In this document: piece after piece, positions 9,623 through 18,717 of the stretch | How positions within the stretch are numbered: position 1 is the first letter of the stretch | How the letters are laid out: each line of letters opens with the position of its first letter | Origin: JAKFWF01 sp031374115 | Lineage (GTDB): Bacteria > Pseudomonadota > Alphaproteobacteria > Rhizobiales > Hyphomicrobiaceae | Assembly (NCBI GenBank): GCA_031374115.1 | Contig: JANMNO010000117.1 | Location: 10,676 to 74,675 of the forward strand | DNA length: 64,000 nt | Reading direction: 5' to 3' | The notes under the pieces: generated by a model | Database searches by the model: none | Seen by the model: the letters and a program-made list of their open reading frames with translations, nothing else | What the model was told of the DNA's origin: nothing | Made by a program: the position numbers and the translations under genes

Positions 9623-10549
9623 ATGACGATGGCCTCGACCCATACCCGGCCGCGGCGGACCGGCCAATTTGCGAAATTGTACGCCGGCTCATGGACTGTG
9701 CTGGCATTGCTGGCGCTGGCCTACATGATCACGCTGGCGACCAATCCAAGCATCATCGGCAACTGGACCCCGGAGCGTTCGGCGCCCGAAACCAATGAAG
9801 GCCAGCGCTCGGCGGCGCGCTTTGCTACGGACCTTTCAGGACTGCGGCAATCGTTCGGCGAGATTCAGCGCGAAATGGCGGCCCTCAGTTCGGTTGTGCA
9901 GGCCGGCACCTCGCGTGACAAAGAAATGCTGGAGCGTATCAGCGTGCTCGAAGAGCGGAGCAAGACGCAGGCCGTCGTCGAGGCGGCCGCTCCGGCAGCG
10001 CCATCAGCGCCCAAGACAGTGGTGCAACGCCAAGCCGAAGCGCGTGCACAGAAGATGGCGGAGAAGGCTGCGCTGGCGGCAGCGCCGACGCCCGCCGCCG
10101 CTGAACATGCAGCATCGGCCGCGGAAGCATCACCGTCGCGCTTTGTCGTCCTCAATGCCCCAGTCCCGTCGGCCAATCTGCTTGCTACCGGCAGCATCCC
10201 GGCTGCACCGGCGCAAGGCGTTCCCGCCCCGCCGGCCGCGATGCAGTCCGCCGTTGCCTTCGGACCGGGCGCCATCAAGGCTGCCACCCCGTCAGGCCCG
10301 GCCGGGGTAGAAATCGCAAGTGGTCCGTCGCTCGACACGCTGCGTCTCAATTGGAGCATGCTCGCCGAGCGCCATGCCGCGCAGCTGAAGAACTTGGAGG
10401 CCCGCTACACCAGTGCCGGCGAAGGGCAGCCCTACCAACTGTTGGCCGGCCCGCTCAGTTCGCCAGACGAAGCCAAGCGCGTCTGCGCCCAGCTCCAGGC
10501 CAAACGCGTCGCCTGCCGGGTGACCGGGTTCGGCGGCAACGCGCTGTAG
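9623..10549 (+). CDS. Membrane-anchored protein with SPOR-like C-terminus
   Basis: Protein of 308 residues with one N-terminal transmembrane anchor (about residues 23-42, TVLALLALAYMITLA), a predicted coiled-coil stretch (LSGLRQSFGEIQREMAAL to LEERSK), a long Ala/Pro-rich linker and a C-terminal SPOR-like segment (YQLLAGPLSSPDEAKRVCAQ to the end). This topology matches periplasmic septal or cell-wall-binding proteins. The ATG at 9623 has GGAG 8 nt upstream; earlier in-frame codons lack a ribosome binding site. It is divergent from glmU. The specific function is unknown. Confidence 0.75.
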   Translation: MTMASTHTRPRRTGQFAKLYAGSWTVLALLALAYMITLATNPSIIGNWTPERSAPETNEGQRSAARFATDLSGLRQSFGEIQREMAALSSVVQAGTSRDKEMLERISVLEERSKTQAVVEAAAPAAPSAPKTVVQRQAEARAQKMAEKAALAAAPTPAAAEHAASAAEASPSRFVVLNAPVPSANLLATGSIPAAPAQGVPAPPAAMQSAVAFGPGAIKAATPSGPAGVEIASGPSLDTLRLNWSMLAERHAAQLKNLEARYTSAGEGQPYQLLAGPLSSPDEAKRVCAQLQAKRVACRVTGFGGNAL

Positions 10550-10570
10550 GTGCATAAACCGGTAAATGTT

Positions 10571-10737
10571 GTTAGACCCAGAGGAAGGGTCGGACAGCTA
10601 CGCAAAAACCTTGGAGTCTGACAAAAAGCAGCGGTCGATGGTGTTCAGGATGGATGGTGTCTGACCCTCCGGGTCCGACACCAGGAAAGAACAAAATACC
10701 AGCAGTGGATGGTGTCAGACCCGGAGGGTCGGACACC
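10571..10737. repeat. Cluster of REP-like palindromes
   Basis: Two 27-bp imperfect palindromes lie in opposite orientation at 10656-10682 (GGTGTCTGACCC...GGGTCCGACACC) and 10711-10737 (GGTGTCAGACCC...GGGTCGGACACC), both preceded by GGAT. A degenerate third copy sits at about 10571-10598 (GTTAGACCC...GGGTCGGACAGC). The same element occurs as an inverted pair at 38776-38802 and 38866-38892. They fill the gap between two convergent genes, which is the usual setting of REP/BIME elements. Confidence 0.85.
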
Positions 10738-10756
10738 TACGCGGCGCACCCCGCTT

Positions 10757-11746
10757 TCAATCGATGGTTTCTTGGCTGGCGTTGAAAGCATCGCACTGCT
10801 GCATGTTGCCGCTTTTGAAGCCTTGACTGAACCAGCGCACACGGGCGGCGGAGGATCCGTGCGTAAAGGCATCCTTGACGACGCGGCCGGACCCCATGTT
10901 GCGCTGAATCATGTCGTCACCAATCTGCGACGCGGCGTTGAGGCCCTCCTCGATATCGCCTTGCTGGAGGCGGCTCTTCAGCTGATCGTTGAGCTTTGCC
11001 CACACGCCGGCGAGGCAGTCCGCCTGCAGCTCCATCCGCACCTGAATGCGATTGCTGGTGCGCTGATCGGAACGCTCCTTCAACTCTTGGACGCGGTCGG
11101 CTATACCAAGCAGCGTCTGCACATGATGGCCAACCTCGTGCGCCACCACATAGGCTTGTGCAAAGTCACCTGGCGCGTTGAAACGCCGCTTCAACTCCTC
11201 ATAGAACGCCAGATCGATGTAAACTTTGCGATCGAGCGGGCAGTAGAACGGACCCATTGCCGTCTGGCCGGTGCCACACGCGGTCGGTGTCGCACGATCG
11301 AAAATGACCAGCTTCGGCTCGACGTATTTCTTGCCAAAGCCCTGGAACACGCGGCTCCACACATCCTCGGTATCGGCCAGGACGCGACTGACAAATTTCT
11401 TCGTTTCATCCGCGTCGGCCGACTGGCGCGGCTTGTTCCCCGGCAAGCCGGGAAGGTCGAAGGGGCTGCGCTGCGATGTCGGCTGACTGCCGGGTTGCGA
11501 GCCGGGCATCTGCGGCACGCGCGACATATCCGGCATACCGCCGCCACCACGAAGCAGATCGAGCGGATTGAAGCCAAACAGAAGCATGACCGCGCCGATG
11601 ATCAGCATCGTCGTCAGGCTGAAGCCGCCGCGCCCGCCGCCACCCATTGGAAACGGGATGCCGCCGCCGCCGAACATGCCACCGCCGCCCTGGCCACGCC
11701 GATCCTCGACATTTTTGCTTTCGCGATCCTGTTCGTCGTAGCGCAT
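10757..11746 (-). CDS. YpfJ-type neutral zinc metallopeptidase
   Basis: Protein of 329 residues of the YpfJ/KPN_02809 zinc metallopeptidase family. It has a Gly-rich N-terminus (RGQGGGGMFGGGG), a single transmembrane span (LTTMLIIGAVMLLFGF) and the zinc-binding HEVGHH motif near residue 202-207, with a downstream MELQADCLAG that supplies the third ligand region. The family is thought to be membrane-anchored with an extracytoplasmic domain; substrates are unknown. The ATG at 11746 has AGGA 8 nt upstream. It lies between REP-like palindromes and the malonyl-CoA decarboxylase gene. Confidence 0.88.
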   Translation of the reverse strand: MRYDEQDRESKNVEDRRGQGGGGMFGGGGIPFPMGGGGRGGFSLTTMLIIGAVMLLFGFNPLDLLRGGGGMPDMSRVPQMPGSQPGSQPTSQRSPFDLPGLPGNKPRQSADADETKKFVSRVLADTEDVWSRVFQGFGKKYVEPKLVIFDRATPTACGTGQTAMGPFYCPLDRKVYIDLAFYEELKRRFNAPGDFAQAYVVAHEVGHHVQTLLGIADRVQELKERSDQRTSNRIQVRMELQADCLAGVWAKLNDQLKSRLQQGDIEEGLNAASQIGDDMIQRNMGSGRVVKDAFTHGSSAARVRWFSQGFKSGNMQQCDAFNASQETID

Positions 11747-11829
11747 CGGAATGTCCTAATTCTTGATTGCTTGGCCGGTGATCTGCTCGCTATTGTGCAT
11801 TTCGGCGGATGTGGCACAAGCTCATCATC

Positions 11830-13263
11830 TCATGTTCGCGTATCCTCGTCGGACGCGGGCTCCATGGCAACCTTGCGAGCGGGCGCCGGCAGCTTCTTGA
11901 GCTCGGGCTGCGCCTTCGCCTTGTCGCTCTGCCGCAGCAGCGATTTTACGTTCCTGGACGCGACCACGGTGCCATCGTTCGCGTAGGCCTCGTGGTTGGC
12001 TTCGATCTCCTTGAGCTCATACTTGTAGTTGACCATCAAGCCGTGGGCCTCGGCCAAGCCTTTCGGCGAGGTATCGCCGAGCCAATTGATCCGCTCGAGC
12101 TTGGCCCCGTTACCGAGATGGAACCTCGCCACCTGGTCGACCGGCCGGCCATCGCCGTTCTTGGCCACCAGGAAATAGTGCGCCGCAAGCGACATCAAGC
12201 TTGGCTTCAGAGTGATCTCGCTCGACGGATCGTCGACCCACTCAGGGTCGTTCAGCGAGGCCAGCGCCACGCGATCGGCCGTGGTCACGACGCCGGCGGT
12301 CATGTCGGCGCGCACGCGATCGAGCCAACGGGCGAAATGAGGCACCGGCGAAAGCGTCACGAAGGTTTTAAGCGTCGGGTGTTCCTTGGCCAGTTCCTCA
12401 GCGACCTGCTTGATCAGGAAGTTTCCAAACGAGATGCCTCGCAGCCCCTCCTGGCAATTGGAGATCGAGTAGAACACAGCAGTGTTTGGCGGTACTGCGG
12501 CGGTTTTGCGCTCCTCATGCAACACGTCGGTAATGCCGGCCGGAATCTCGCCCATCAGTGCGACTTCGACGAAAATCAACGGCTCGTCGATCAGCGAGGG
12601 ATGGAAGAAAGCAAAGCACCGGCGATCGGCTGGGTCGAGCCTGCGCCGCAGGTCATCCCAGCCCTGGATCTCGTGCACCGCCTCATAAGCGATGATCTTG
12701 TCGAGGATCGCAGCTGGCGTTTGCCAATCGATACGGCGCAGCACCAGGAAGCCGCGATTGAACCAGGAATAAAGCAGATGCATCAAATCGCCATCGACCA
12801 GTGCGAGGGCCGCGGTCAACGCCGCTTCGCCTTTCGGCTGACGCAGTAGATCCCGGCGCATGGCGACGATCTGTGCTGTGGCCCCCGGGGCCAGATTCAA
12901 GCGTCGAAAGAATTCTTGACGCGGACTTTCCAGAACCGTCTGGAGACGGGCCAGGTTTGCGTCCGACGGATCCTTTGCGAAGGCCGCAGACGCGAGCTTT
13001 GCCTGCGCTCTATCAGGCTGCATGGCCTCGGCCAAGTAGCGAAAAAAGGCGCGCTTCTCGTCTGGACTTATGGTTGCATAACGGCTCAGCAACTCGCGCG
13101 CGAGCACGACGCCCGACGCTTCGCCTCTGCTGGAAACGAGGGCCGCAGCCAGCGCCTCGACCTTTTCGCCAGCACCGGCGCCACGCAGCGGCCAAGGCAG
13201 CAATTGCCGCCCCTGTTCGGCAACCGTGTTCATCAACTCTTGCAGGAACGTGACATTGATCAT
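11830..13263 (-). CDS. Malonyl-CoA decarboxylase
   Basis: Converts malonyl-CoA to acetyl-CoA and CO2. The 477 residues match the MCD family throughout: an N-terminal helical domain (about 1-180, with SPRQEFFRRLNLAPG) and a C-terminal GNAT-like catalytic domain (about 190-430) with CFAFFHPSLIDEPLIFVEV, AVFYSISNCQEGLRGISFGN and the catalytic-region LSPVPHFARWL. No malonyl-CoA synthetase (MatB) or malonate transporter is next to it here, so it may act in malonyl-CoA homeostasis rather than in a dedicated malonate operon. It is divergent from the hydrolase gene at 13437. Confidence 0.93.
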   Translation of the reverse strand: MINVTFLQELMNTVAEQGRQLLPWPLRGAGAGEKVEALAAALVSSRGEASGVVLARELLSRYATISPDEKRAFFRYLAEAMQPDRAQAKLASAAFAKDPSDANLARLQTVLESPRQEFFRRLNLAPGATAQIVAMRRDLLRQPKGEAALTAALALVDGDLMHLLYSWFNRGFLVLRRIDWQTPAAILDKIIAYEAVHEIQGWDDLRRRLDPADRRCFAFFHPSLIDEPLIFVEVALMGEIPAGITDVLHEERKTAAVPPNTAVFYSISNCQEGLRGISFGNFLIKQVAEELAKEHPTLKTFVTLSPVPHFARWLDRVRADMTAGVVTTADRVALASLNDPEWVDDPSSEITLKPSLMSLAAHYFLVAKNGDGRPVDQVARFHLGNGAKLERINWLGDTSPKGLAEAHGLMVNYKYELKEIEANHEAYANDGTVVASRNVKSLLRQSDKAKAQPELKKLPAPARKVAMEPASDEDTRT

Positions 13264-13436
13264 GCGCGGACCTTGACGTTCGTGCTGGACGACGCTGCTG
13301 ACGTGGCATTGGAATTGTGTCAGGCGTTTATCTATACAGAACTCAAGAGCACGCCTGCAATGCGGCGTGGTTGTAGGTATTCGGCAATGGCCCGGCTAGC
13401 TTGGCTGCAACAACAAAGAACATCTGGAGAAAACGC

Positions 13437-14741
13437 ATGAGGAAAGAATCATTTGCTGTCGTGGCAGGCTGTTCGCTCGTAATGCTCTCAGGCTATGGTC
13501 CAGCGAGCGCGCAACGTGTCAATGCCGCAGCTCCGCAATCCAAGACCGGCGACGATCAAGGAATGTCCAGAGAGCGGCTGGCGCGTATCTCTGGCGCCAT
13601 GAAGGAGCAGCTCGAGAAGGGCACATTCCCAGGTGCCGTCACAGTTGTCGCGCGGCGCGGCCAAGTGGTGCACTTCGAGGCAAACGGCTTCTTGGACGCC
13701 GCCAAGAGCAAACCGATCGTAAAGGATAGCCTGTTCCGCCTCGCCTCCATGACCAAGCCAATCGTGTCGGCCGCCGCCATGATGCTTATCGAACGCGGCA
13801 CCGTGAAGTTGAATGACCCGATTTCGATCTGGCTTCCCGAACTAAAGGACATGAAGGTCGAGGCCCCGGTCACCGACAAGGACGGCAAAATCACGACGGA
13901 GGACGTGCCAGCCGCGCGGCCGATCCTGGTGCACGATTTACTGCGTCATACTGCCGGCTTCGTCTATGCGGGCAGTACCAAATCGGCCCGCATCAAAGAG
14001 GCTTACGAGAAGGCCAACATCGAAGCACGTGAAGTCGATATTTCCGGCGACGACATGTTGAAGGCGTTGGGACAAATTCCGTTGGCGCATCAGCCGGGCA
14101 CGTTCTGGGAGTACTCGATTGCCGTCGACGTGCTGGGCCTGTTGCTCGAACGTGTCACCAAACAACCGCTCGACCAGCTCCTGAGCGAAATGCTGCTTAC
14201 CCCGCTTGGCATGAGGGATACCGCGTTCTGGGTCGATCCATCGAAAGTTGCCCGCCTGGCCGAAACGCTCGATGCCGACGCGCAAAAGGCGCCGATGCTG
14301 AAATCGTATCGGCAGTTTACGAAGCCCGATGGACGCAACTACCTCAAGGGTGGCGCAGGCCTCGTCGGCACGGCCGAGGATTATCTCAAGTTCACCCAAA
14401 TGATTGTCAATGGCGGCGAGTATCAAGGCAAACGCTATCTATCGAAGAAGACCGTCGAGTTCATGCTCGCCGATCATACTGCCGGCATGGGCGGAACAAC
14501 GATTGCGTCGACGGGCCCGGGCTACGGCTTCGGCCTTGGTTTTGCGACCCGGTTGCAGGACGGCATGGCCTGGGTCCCGGGCTCGAAGGGCGACGCGATG
14601 TGGGCCGGTGCTTGGGGCACTAGCTTCTGGATCGACCCGAAAGAAGGTTTGGTCGGCATCTTGATGTCACAAGGTCCTTCGACCCGCGTGCACTCGCGGA
14701 TGCTGTTCAAGAACCTCGTCTACGGTGCGATGGTGAAGTGA
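13437..14741 (+). CDS. Secreted class-C beta-lactamase-like serine hydrolase
   Basis: Protein of 434 residues with a Sec signal peptide (cleavage likely after PASAQ, about residue 26) and a beta-lactamase/esterase (class C, PBP4*) domain. The SxxK nucleophile motif is SMTK at about 104-107, the second motif is YSI in FWEYSIAVDVLG, and a C-terminal GAWGTSFWIDP takes the KTG region. Family members include esterases, D-aminopeptidases and lactonases, so true beta-lactamase activity cannot be assumed. The ATG at 13437 follows CTGGAGAAAA; earlier in-frame codons are not signal-like. Confidence 0.85.
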   Translation: MRKESFAVVAGCSLVMLSGYGPASAQRVNAAAPQSKTGDDQGMSRERLARISGAMKEQLEKGTFPGAVTVVARRGQVVHFEANGFLDAAKSKPIVKDSLFRLASMTKPIVSAAAMMLIERGTVKLNDPISIWLPELKDMKVEAPVTDKDGKITTEDVPAARPILVHDLLRHTAGFVYAGSTKSARIKEAYEKANIEAREVDISGDDMLKALGQIPLAHQPGTFWEYSIAVDVLGLLLERVTKQPLDQLLSEMLLTPLGMRDTAFWVDPSKVARLAETLDADAQKAPMLKSYRQFTKPDGRNYLKGGAGLVGTAEDYLKFTQMIVNGGEYQGKRYLSKKTVEFMLADHTAGMGGTTIASTGPGYGFGLGFATRLQDGMAWVPGSKGDAMWAGAWGTSFWIDPKEGLVGILMSQGPSTRVHSRMLFKNLVYGAMVK

Positions 14742-14749
14742 AAAGAGTA

Positions 14750-14783
14750 GGTGGGAGCGGCGTGCCCTCGACGATCTCTCACC
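14750..14783. terminator. Possible bidirectional terminator
   Basis: GGTGGGAG (14750-14757) pairs with CTCTCACC (14776-14783), one G-U wobble, between two convergent genes. CTTTT follows on the plus strand and CTCTTTTC on the minus strand. The loop is long (18 nt), so this is a weak candidate. Confidence 0.35.
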
Positions 14784-15753
14784 AGCTTTTGAACTGCGTC
14801 TCGGGGACTGGTGTCAGCGGCGGCTTTTTGGCGACGTAGGCCGTCAGATTGTCGACGACGAGCTGGCCCATGCCGTCGCGCGTGTGGACCGACGCCGAGC
14901 CGAGATGCGGCAACAGCACAGCGTTTTGTAAAGTCATCAGCTCAGGGTTTACGTTCGGTTCTTTGTAGAACACGTCGAGACCAGCTGCGAAAATCGTGCC
15001 CTTGCGCAGCGCTTCGATCAAGGCTGGCTCGTCGACAACCGATCCGCGGGCGACATTGATGATGATCCCGCGCGGGCCCAGCGCCTCGAATACGGCCTTG
15101 TTGATCAGACTTTCGGTTGCCGGTCCGCCCGGCGTAATGATCATCAGCGTGTCGACGTCGCGCGCCATCGCGACGACGTCATCGTAGAACGGGTAGGCGA
15201 CATCAGCTTGCTTGGTGCGGCCGAAATACGAGATCGGCAAACCGAACGCTGCAGCACGCTTGGCGATTGCCTTGCCGATGCGCCCATAGCCGACCATGCC
15301 GAGTTTACGATCGCGCAACGATGCGGGAGAGAGGCGATAGTCGCCATCGGTCGCCCATTTGCCAGCACGCAGATATTGCTCCGCCTGGCCGAGTTCGCGT
15401 ACTGTCATCAACAACAGGCCGAGCGCGGTGTCGGCGACCTCCTCGTTCAGAACGTCGGGCGTGTTGGTGATGATAATGCCGCGCTTGGCGGCAGCGTTTG
15501 CATCGATCGAGTCGTAGCCAACACCGAAATTGCTGATCACCTTCAGCTTCGGCAGTCGCGCGATCAATGCGGCATCGGTCTTTACACCGGTATGCCCGCC
15601 GGTGCAGATCGCTTCGATCCGGGAACTCGCTTTCGCCAGTGCGTCTTCCAAACCAGCCGGCGTTGCAGCCTTGTGGACCTCGAATGCCTCAAGAAGCTGG
15701 CGTTCGATCAATGGCATCATAGGGCCGGTCTGCAACAGGGCTGGCTTCGACAT
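14779..15753 (-). CDS. D-2-hydroxyacid dehydrogenase (NAD(P)-binding)
   Basis: Member of the D-isomer specific 2-hydroxyacid dehydrogenase family, which reduces 2-oxo acids such as glyoxylate or hydroxypyruvate. About 324 residues. Seen: the substrate-domain motif SNFGVGYDSID, nucleotide-binding VGYGRIGKAIAK (GxGxxG), and catalytic Arg in NVARGSVVDE, Glu in DVFYKEP and His in LLPHLGSAS. The ATG at 15753 has GGAG 10 nt upstream, whereas a TTG at 15762 sits too close to it. Substrate not deducible; glyoxylate/hydroxypyruvate reductase is the most likely subgroup. Divergent from the FAD oxidoreductase. Confidence 0.88.
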   Translation of the reverse strand: MSKPALLQTGPMMPLIERQLLEAFEVHKAATPAGLEDALAKASSRIEAICTGGHTGVKTDAALIARLPKLKVISNFGVGYDSIDANAAAKRGIIITNTPDVLNEEVADTALGLLLMTVRELGQAEQYLRAGKWATDGDYRLSPASLRDRKLGMVGYGRIGKAIAKRAAAFGLPISYFGRTKQADVAYPFYDDVVAMARDVDTLMIITPGGPATESLINKAVFEALGPRGIIINVARGSVVDEPALIEALRKGTIFAAGLDVFYKEPNVNPELMTLQNAVLLPHLGSASVHTRDGMGQLVVDNLTAYVAKKPPLTPVPETQFKSW

Positions 15754-15875
15754 CGCGCGCAATCTCCGAAGTGTTGTTATATCGGCAGAGACGCTAACAC
15801 CGGTTGGCCGGCTGCGACAACGCTTAGACGACCTTCAATATTGCAAAGCAGCCCAAATCAACTGACAAAAGGGCG

Positions 15876-17483
15876 ATGACGGTAAAAACGTATGACGTTG
15901 CGATCATCGGCGGCGGACACAACGGGCTCGTGTGCGCGGCATACCTTGCTGGCGCAGGCCGCAGCGTCGTCGTGGTGGAGAAGAATGCGGCGACGGGCGG
16001 CGCTGCCATCACGGAAGAATTCGCGCCGGGCTTTCGCAACTCGGTTGCGTCGTACACTGTAAGTTTGCTCAACCCGAAGGTGATCCGCGACCTCGATCTG
16101 CACGCGCATGGTCTGCGAATTGTCGAGCGGCCAGTGGCAAATTTATGGCCGGTCGATGCCGAACGCTCGCTGCTCATGCCGTATGGGCTCGCCAAGCGGC
16201 AGGCAGCTGTTGCAGAATTTTCCAAGCGCGACGCGGAACGGCTGCCAGCCTACGATGAGGCCTTGGAACGGGCGGCAGTGGTATTGCGCGATCTCGTGTT
16301 GCGCACACCGCCCAACGCTGGCGGCGGATTGTTCGAGCTGATCCGTACTGCGGGTCTCGGCCGCCGGTTGCTCGGCCTGTCACTGGATGATCAACGCCTG
16401 CTCGCCGATCTCTTCACCAAGAGTGCGAGCGACTTTCTCGACCAGTGGTTCGAAAGCGAAGTGGTGAAAGGGGCCTTTGCGTTCGATGGCATCGTCGGCG
16501 CTTATGCTTCTCCGATGACGCCGGGCACGGCATACGTGCTGCTGCACCATTGCTTCGGCGAGGTGAACGGGAAAAGTGGCGTATGGGGCCACGCGATCGG
16601 CGGCATGGGAGCGATCAGCGCCGCGATCGAAGCTGCAGCTCGAAAGCGCGGCGCGGAAATTAGAACCGGCGCACCCGTCGAGCGCTTGCTCGTGACTGAA
16701 GGGAAAGTCGGAGGACTGATCTTGGCGTCCGGCGAGGAGATCCGCGCGAACGCCGTTGCCTCGAACATCGGGCCGAAGCTTCTTTTCCGCAGCATCGTGC
16801 CCGAAGGCGTGATTTCGCCGGACACTCGCTCTCGCTTCACCAACATCAAGACCGGTTCTGGCACCTTCCGCATGAACGTTGCGCTGTCGGAGTTGCCGAA
16901 TTTTACCTGCCGGCCGGGCACGCAAAGGGCGGATCATCACGCCTCCGGTATCGTCATTGGACCGACTATCGACTATCTTGATCGCGCTTATCTGGACGCG
17001 CGAATCTATGGTTGGTCGCAAAAGCCAGTCGTCGAGATGCTGATCCCTTCGACACTCGACGACAGCTTGGCACCGCGAGGCCAGCATGTGGCGAGCCTAT
17101 TTGTGCAGCACGTCGCGCCGAAATTACCCGGCGGCCGAAGCTGGGCGAACGATCATGAACGCGAGACGTTTGCCAACGTCGTGATCGATACCGTCGCCGC
17201 TCACGCACCCAACTTCCGCGCCAGCATCATCGCCCGTCAAAGCTTGTCGCCGCTCGATCTGGAACGGCGCTTTGGGCTGGTCGATGGCGACATCTTCCAC
17301 GGGCAGTTGTCGCTCGATCAACTTTTCTCCATGCGCCCCGTGCTTGGTCATGCCGACTACCGTTTGCCGGTTAAGGGGCTTTACCTGTGCGGCTCAGGCG
17401 CCCATCCCGGCGGCGGCGTAACCGGAGCACCCGGGCATAACTGTGCGCGGGAGATCTTGCGCGATCTCAAACGGCGGCGCTAA
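15876..17483 (+). CDS. Phytoene-dehydrogenase-like FAD oxidoreductase
   Basis: Protein of 535 residues of the NAD(P)/FAD-dependent oxidoreductase family related to carotenoid desaturases and PYROXD2. The N-terminal dinucleotide motif is DVAIIGGGHNGLVCAAYLAG (residues 7-26), the second FAD contact region is VVVEKNAATGGAAITEE, and the C-terminal signature is LYLCGSGAHPGGGVTGAPGHN. No carotenoid genes are nearby, so a desaturase role is not supported; the substrate is unknown. Its stop overlaps the convergent FkbM gene stop by 4 bp. Confidence 0.85.
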   Translation: MTVKTYDVAIIGGGHNGLVCAAYLAGAGRSVVVVEKNAATGGAAITEEFAPGFRNSVASYTVSLLNPKVIRDLDLHAHGLRIVERPVANLWPVDAERSLLMPYGLAKRQAAVAEFSKRDAERLPAYDEALERAAVVLRDLVLRTPPNAGGGLFELIRTAGLGRRLLGLSLDDQRLLADLFTKSASDFLDQWFESEVVKGAFAFDGIVGAYASPMTPGTAYVLLHHCFGEVNGKSGVWGHAIGGMGAISAAIEAAARKRGAEIRTGAPVERLLVTEGKVGGLILASGEEIRANAVASNIGPKLLFRSIVPEGVISPDTRSRFTNIKTGSGTFRMNVALSELPNFTCRPGTQRADHHASGIVIGPTIDYLDRAYLDARIYGWSQKPVVEMLIPSTLDDSLAPRGQHVASLFVQHVAPKLPGGRSWANDHERETFANVVIDTVAAHAPNFRASIIARQSLSPLDLERRFGLVDGDIFHGQLSLDQLFSMRPVLGHADYRLPVKGLYLCGSGAHPGGGVTGAPGHNCAREILRDLKRRR

Positions 17484-18241
17484 ACCAATTTTGCGTACAC
17501 GTCGCCGGAGTTGGCTTCGTGCGGCAGTTGCTCAATGAATTGCGCCATCTGATCGCCAGAGATCCAACGGCCGATCTCGAGCTTCTGGCTCTCGCCGAGC
17601 GCCACTTCGAACTGGTAGCGGCCGATGTGGCCAAGACGCCCGATGCAGGCAAAAGCTACATCGCGTTGAATCGTCGTGAACTCGAACGACAGCATCGGCA
17701 ACGGCTGCGAAAGTCCCGCGAGAACATCGCCCTCGAAACCCTCGACGTCGATTTTCACGAAAGCGGGTCTCCCGTACGTCGCAATCAGTGCGTCGAGTGT
17801 CGTCACCGGCACTTCGATGGCACGGTCCCATTTTTGCCCTTCCCAGCCGCCGGCACCATCGGCTGCCTTGACGAAATCGGTCGACGCCGTGGTCACCGTC
17901 GGGTTCGCCGAATTGATATGCAGGGTGAGACGGCCGGGTTTCGGACCACATGCGCTTTCAACGAGGGTCACCCGATCGTCGTCACGATAGATCTCCCGGA
18001 CCACGTGCGCGCAGTCTGGTTGCGGTTCCAGTGCCACGACGCGCGCGCCACGACGGCGAAACGCGCCAATTCTGTCGCCGACGTGACTGCCGATATCGAA
18101 TGCCAGATCACCCGGCTGCAAGAACGACGCATAAAGCCGGTCCATCGCCGCGTCGCGTGCTGGATCACCGTAATAGACCTCGAGGGAGCGTTTCAGGTTC
18201 GATAACGCGGGGTCTGACTTGAGGCTGCCGATGATGTTCAT
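17480..18241 (-). CDS. FkbM family SAM-dependent methyltransferase
   Basis: Protein of 253 residues. SAM-binding motif I is AFDIGSHVGDRIGAF, motif II includes VVALEPQPD, and the FkbM-typical VKIDVEGFEGDVLAGLS lies in the C-terminal half. FkbM enzymes O-methylate sugars, polyketides or lipopolysaccharide components; no such pathway is visible next door. I chose the ATG at 18241 (MNIIGSLKSD); the frame extends upstream to 18277 but is not family-like. The end of the Fic-bearing mobile element inserted only about 45 bp upstream of this start, so its native promoter may have been altered. Confidence 0.85.
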   Translation of the reverse strand: MNIIGSLKSDPALSNLKRSLEVYYGDPARDAAMDRLYASFLQPGDLAFDIGSHVGDRIGAFRRRGARVVALEPQPDCAHVVREIYRDDDRVTLVESACGPKPGRLTLHINSANPTVTTASTDFVKAADGAGGWEGQKWDRAIEVPVTTLDALIATYGRPAFVKIDVEGFEGDVLAGLSQPLPMLSFEFTTIQRDVAFACIGRLGHIGRYQFEVALGESQKLEIGRWISGDQMAQFIEQLPHEANSGDVYAKLV

Positions 18242-18284
18242 GATCCGAGCTTTGGCCGTGTGCTCTGAGCACGTCAAGTGATCC

Positions 18285-18292
18285 GGCTTTTC
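18285..18292. repeat. Left 8-bp target-site duplication
   Basis: GGCTTTTC immediately outside the left inverted repeat; identical to 20704-20711 immediately outside the right one. This is the footprint of a transposition event. Confidence 0.88.
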
Positions 18293-18311
18293 GGTAGTGT
18301 CTCAGTTTGAA
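18293..18311 (+). repeat. Left terminal inverted repeat of Fic element
   Basis: GGTAGTGTCTCAGTTTGAA, an exact reverse complement of 20685-20703. Homology stops after 19 bp on both inner sides. Confidence 0.9.
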
Positions 18312-18487
18312 TTATTCAGTCTATGGGACATGAAAATTACGGGGGTAAGACTAAATGCAAAAAGTAATGAGCCAACCAACCGGGATTGATTGAGCATTTC
18401 CGCTAGCTGATGCGCGCCGAAATAGATCGCGATCACCATCAATAGACAGCAGAGCATAAATAGCGTTCCAATATCCCACCTGAGCAT
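18302..18487 (-). CDS. Small two-span membrane protein, hypothetical
   Basis: Frame of 61 residues from ATG 18487 (MLRWDIGTLFMLCC), with two hydrophobic segments (LFMLCCLLMVIAIYFGA and LVGSLLFAFSLTPVIFM) and a polar C-terminus HRLNNSN. The stop lies inside the left inverted repeat. It begins a few bases after the transposase relic stop, so it may have been co-transcribed with the transposase as a passenger gene. Its upstream GGGG is about 12 nt away, which is weak for a ribosome binding site. I do not recognise the family. Confidence 0.45.
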   Translation of the reverse strand: MLRWDIGTLFMLCCLLMVIAIYFGAHQLAEMLNQSRLVGSLLFAFSLTPVIFMSHRLNNSN

Positions 18488-18491
18488 TGGC

Positions 18492-18692
18492 TCATGCCCC
18501 TTGTTGCACCGGTCTCTTTTTGTAAGCCTTCGGCCGTCCCGGTTTCGGCGCGGCAACATCGATCAGCGCTACCACATCTTCCATGTTCATCAGCGATCCG
18601 GTCAAGCCTGCTGCCATTACGGGCGTTACCTTAAGCGTCTTGTGGATGCGTACCCAGTTGTACCAAACCGTGTAGAGATCATATTGACGTGA
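18492..18692 (-). pseudogene. C-terminal relic of an IS1-like DDE transposase
   Basis: The last 66 residues (SRQYDLYTVWYNWVRIHKT to KKRPVQQGA) resemble the C-terminus of the IS1-like transposases common in rhizobia, with the WxNxVRIHKTLxVTPxMAAGL motif and MEDVVALID. The open frame continues upstream to 18971, but that part is antisense to the Fic repeat region and is not transposase-like, so the N-terminal and catalytic domains are missing. The break point is near 18692-18715, just where the 61-bp repeats begin. Confidence 0.75.
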
Positions 18693-18717
18693 CTCTCGAC
18701 CACAAAGGGGCTCAGTT

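Noticed and set aside
10709..11986. Plus-strand frame of 425 codons
   Set aside because: Fully antisense to the YpfJ-type metallopeptidase with its HEVGHH motif; high-GC shadow.
11809..12849. Plus-strand frame of 346 codons
   Set aside because: Antisense to malonyl-CoA decarboxylase; no recognisable family and biased composition.
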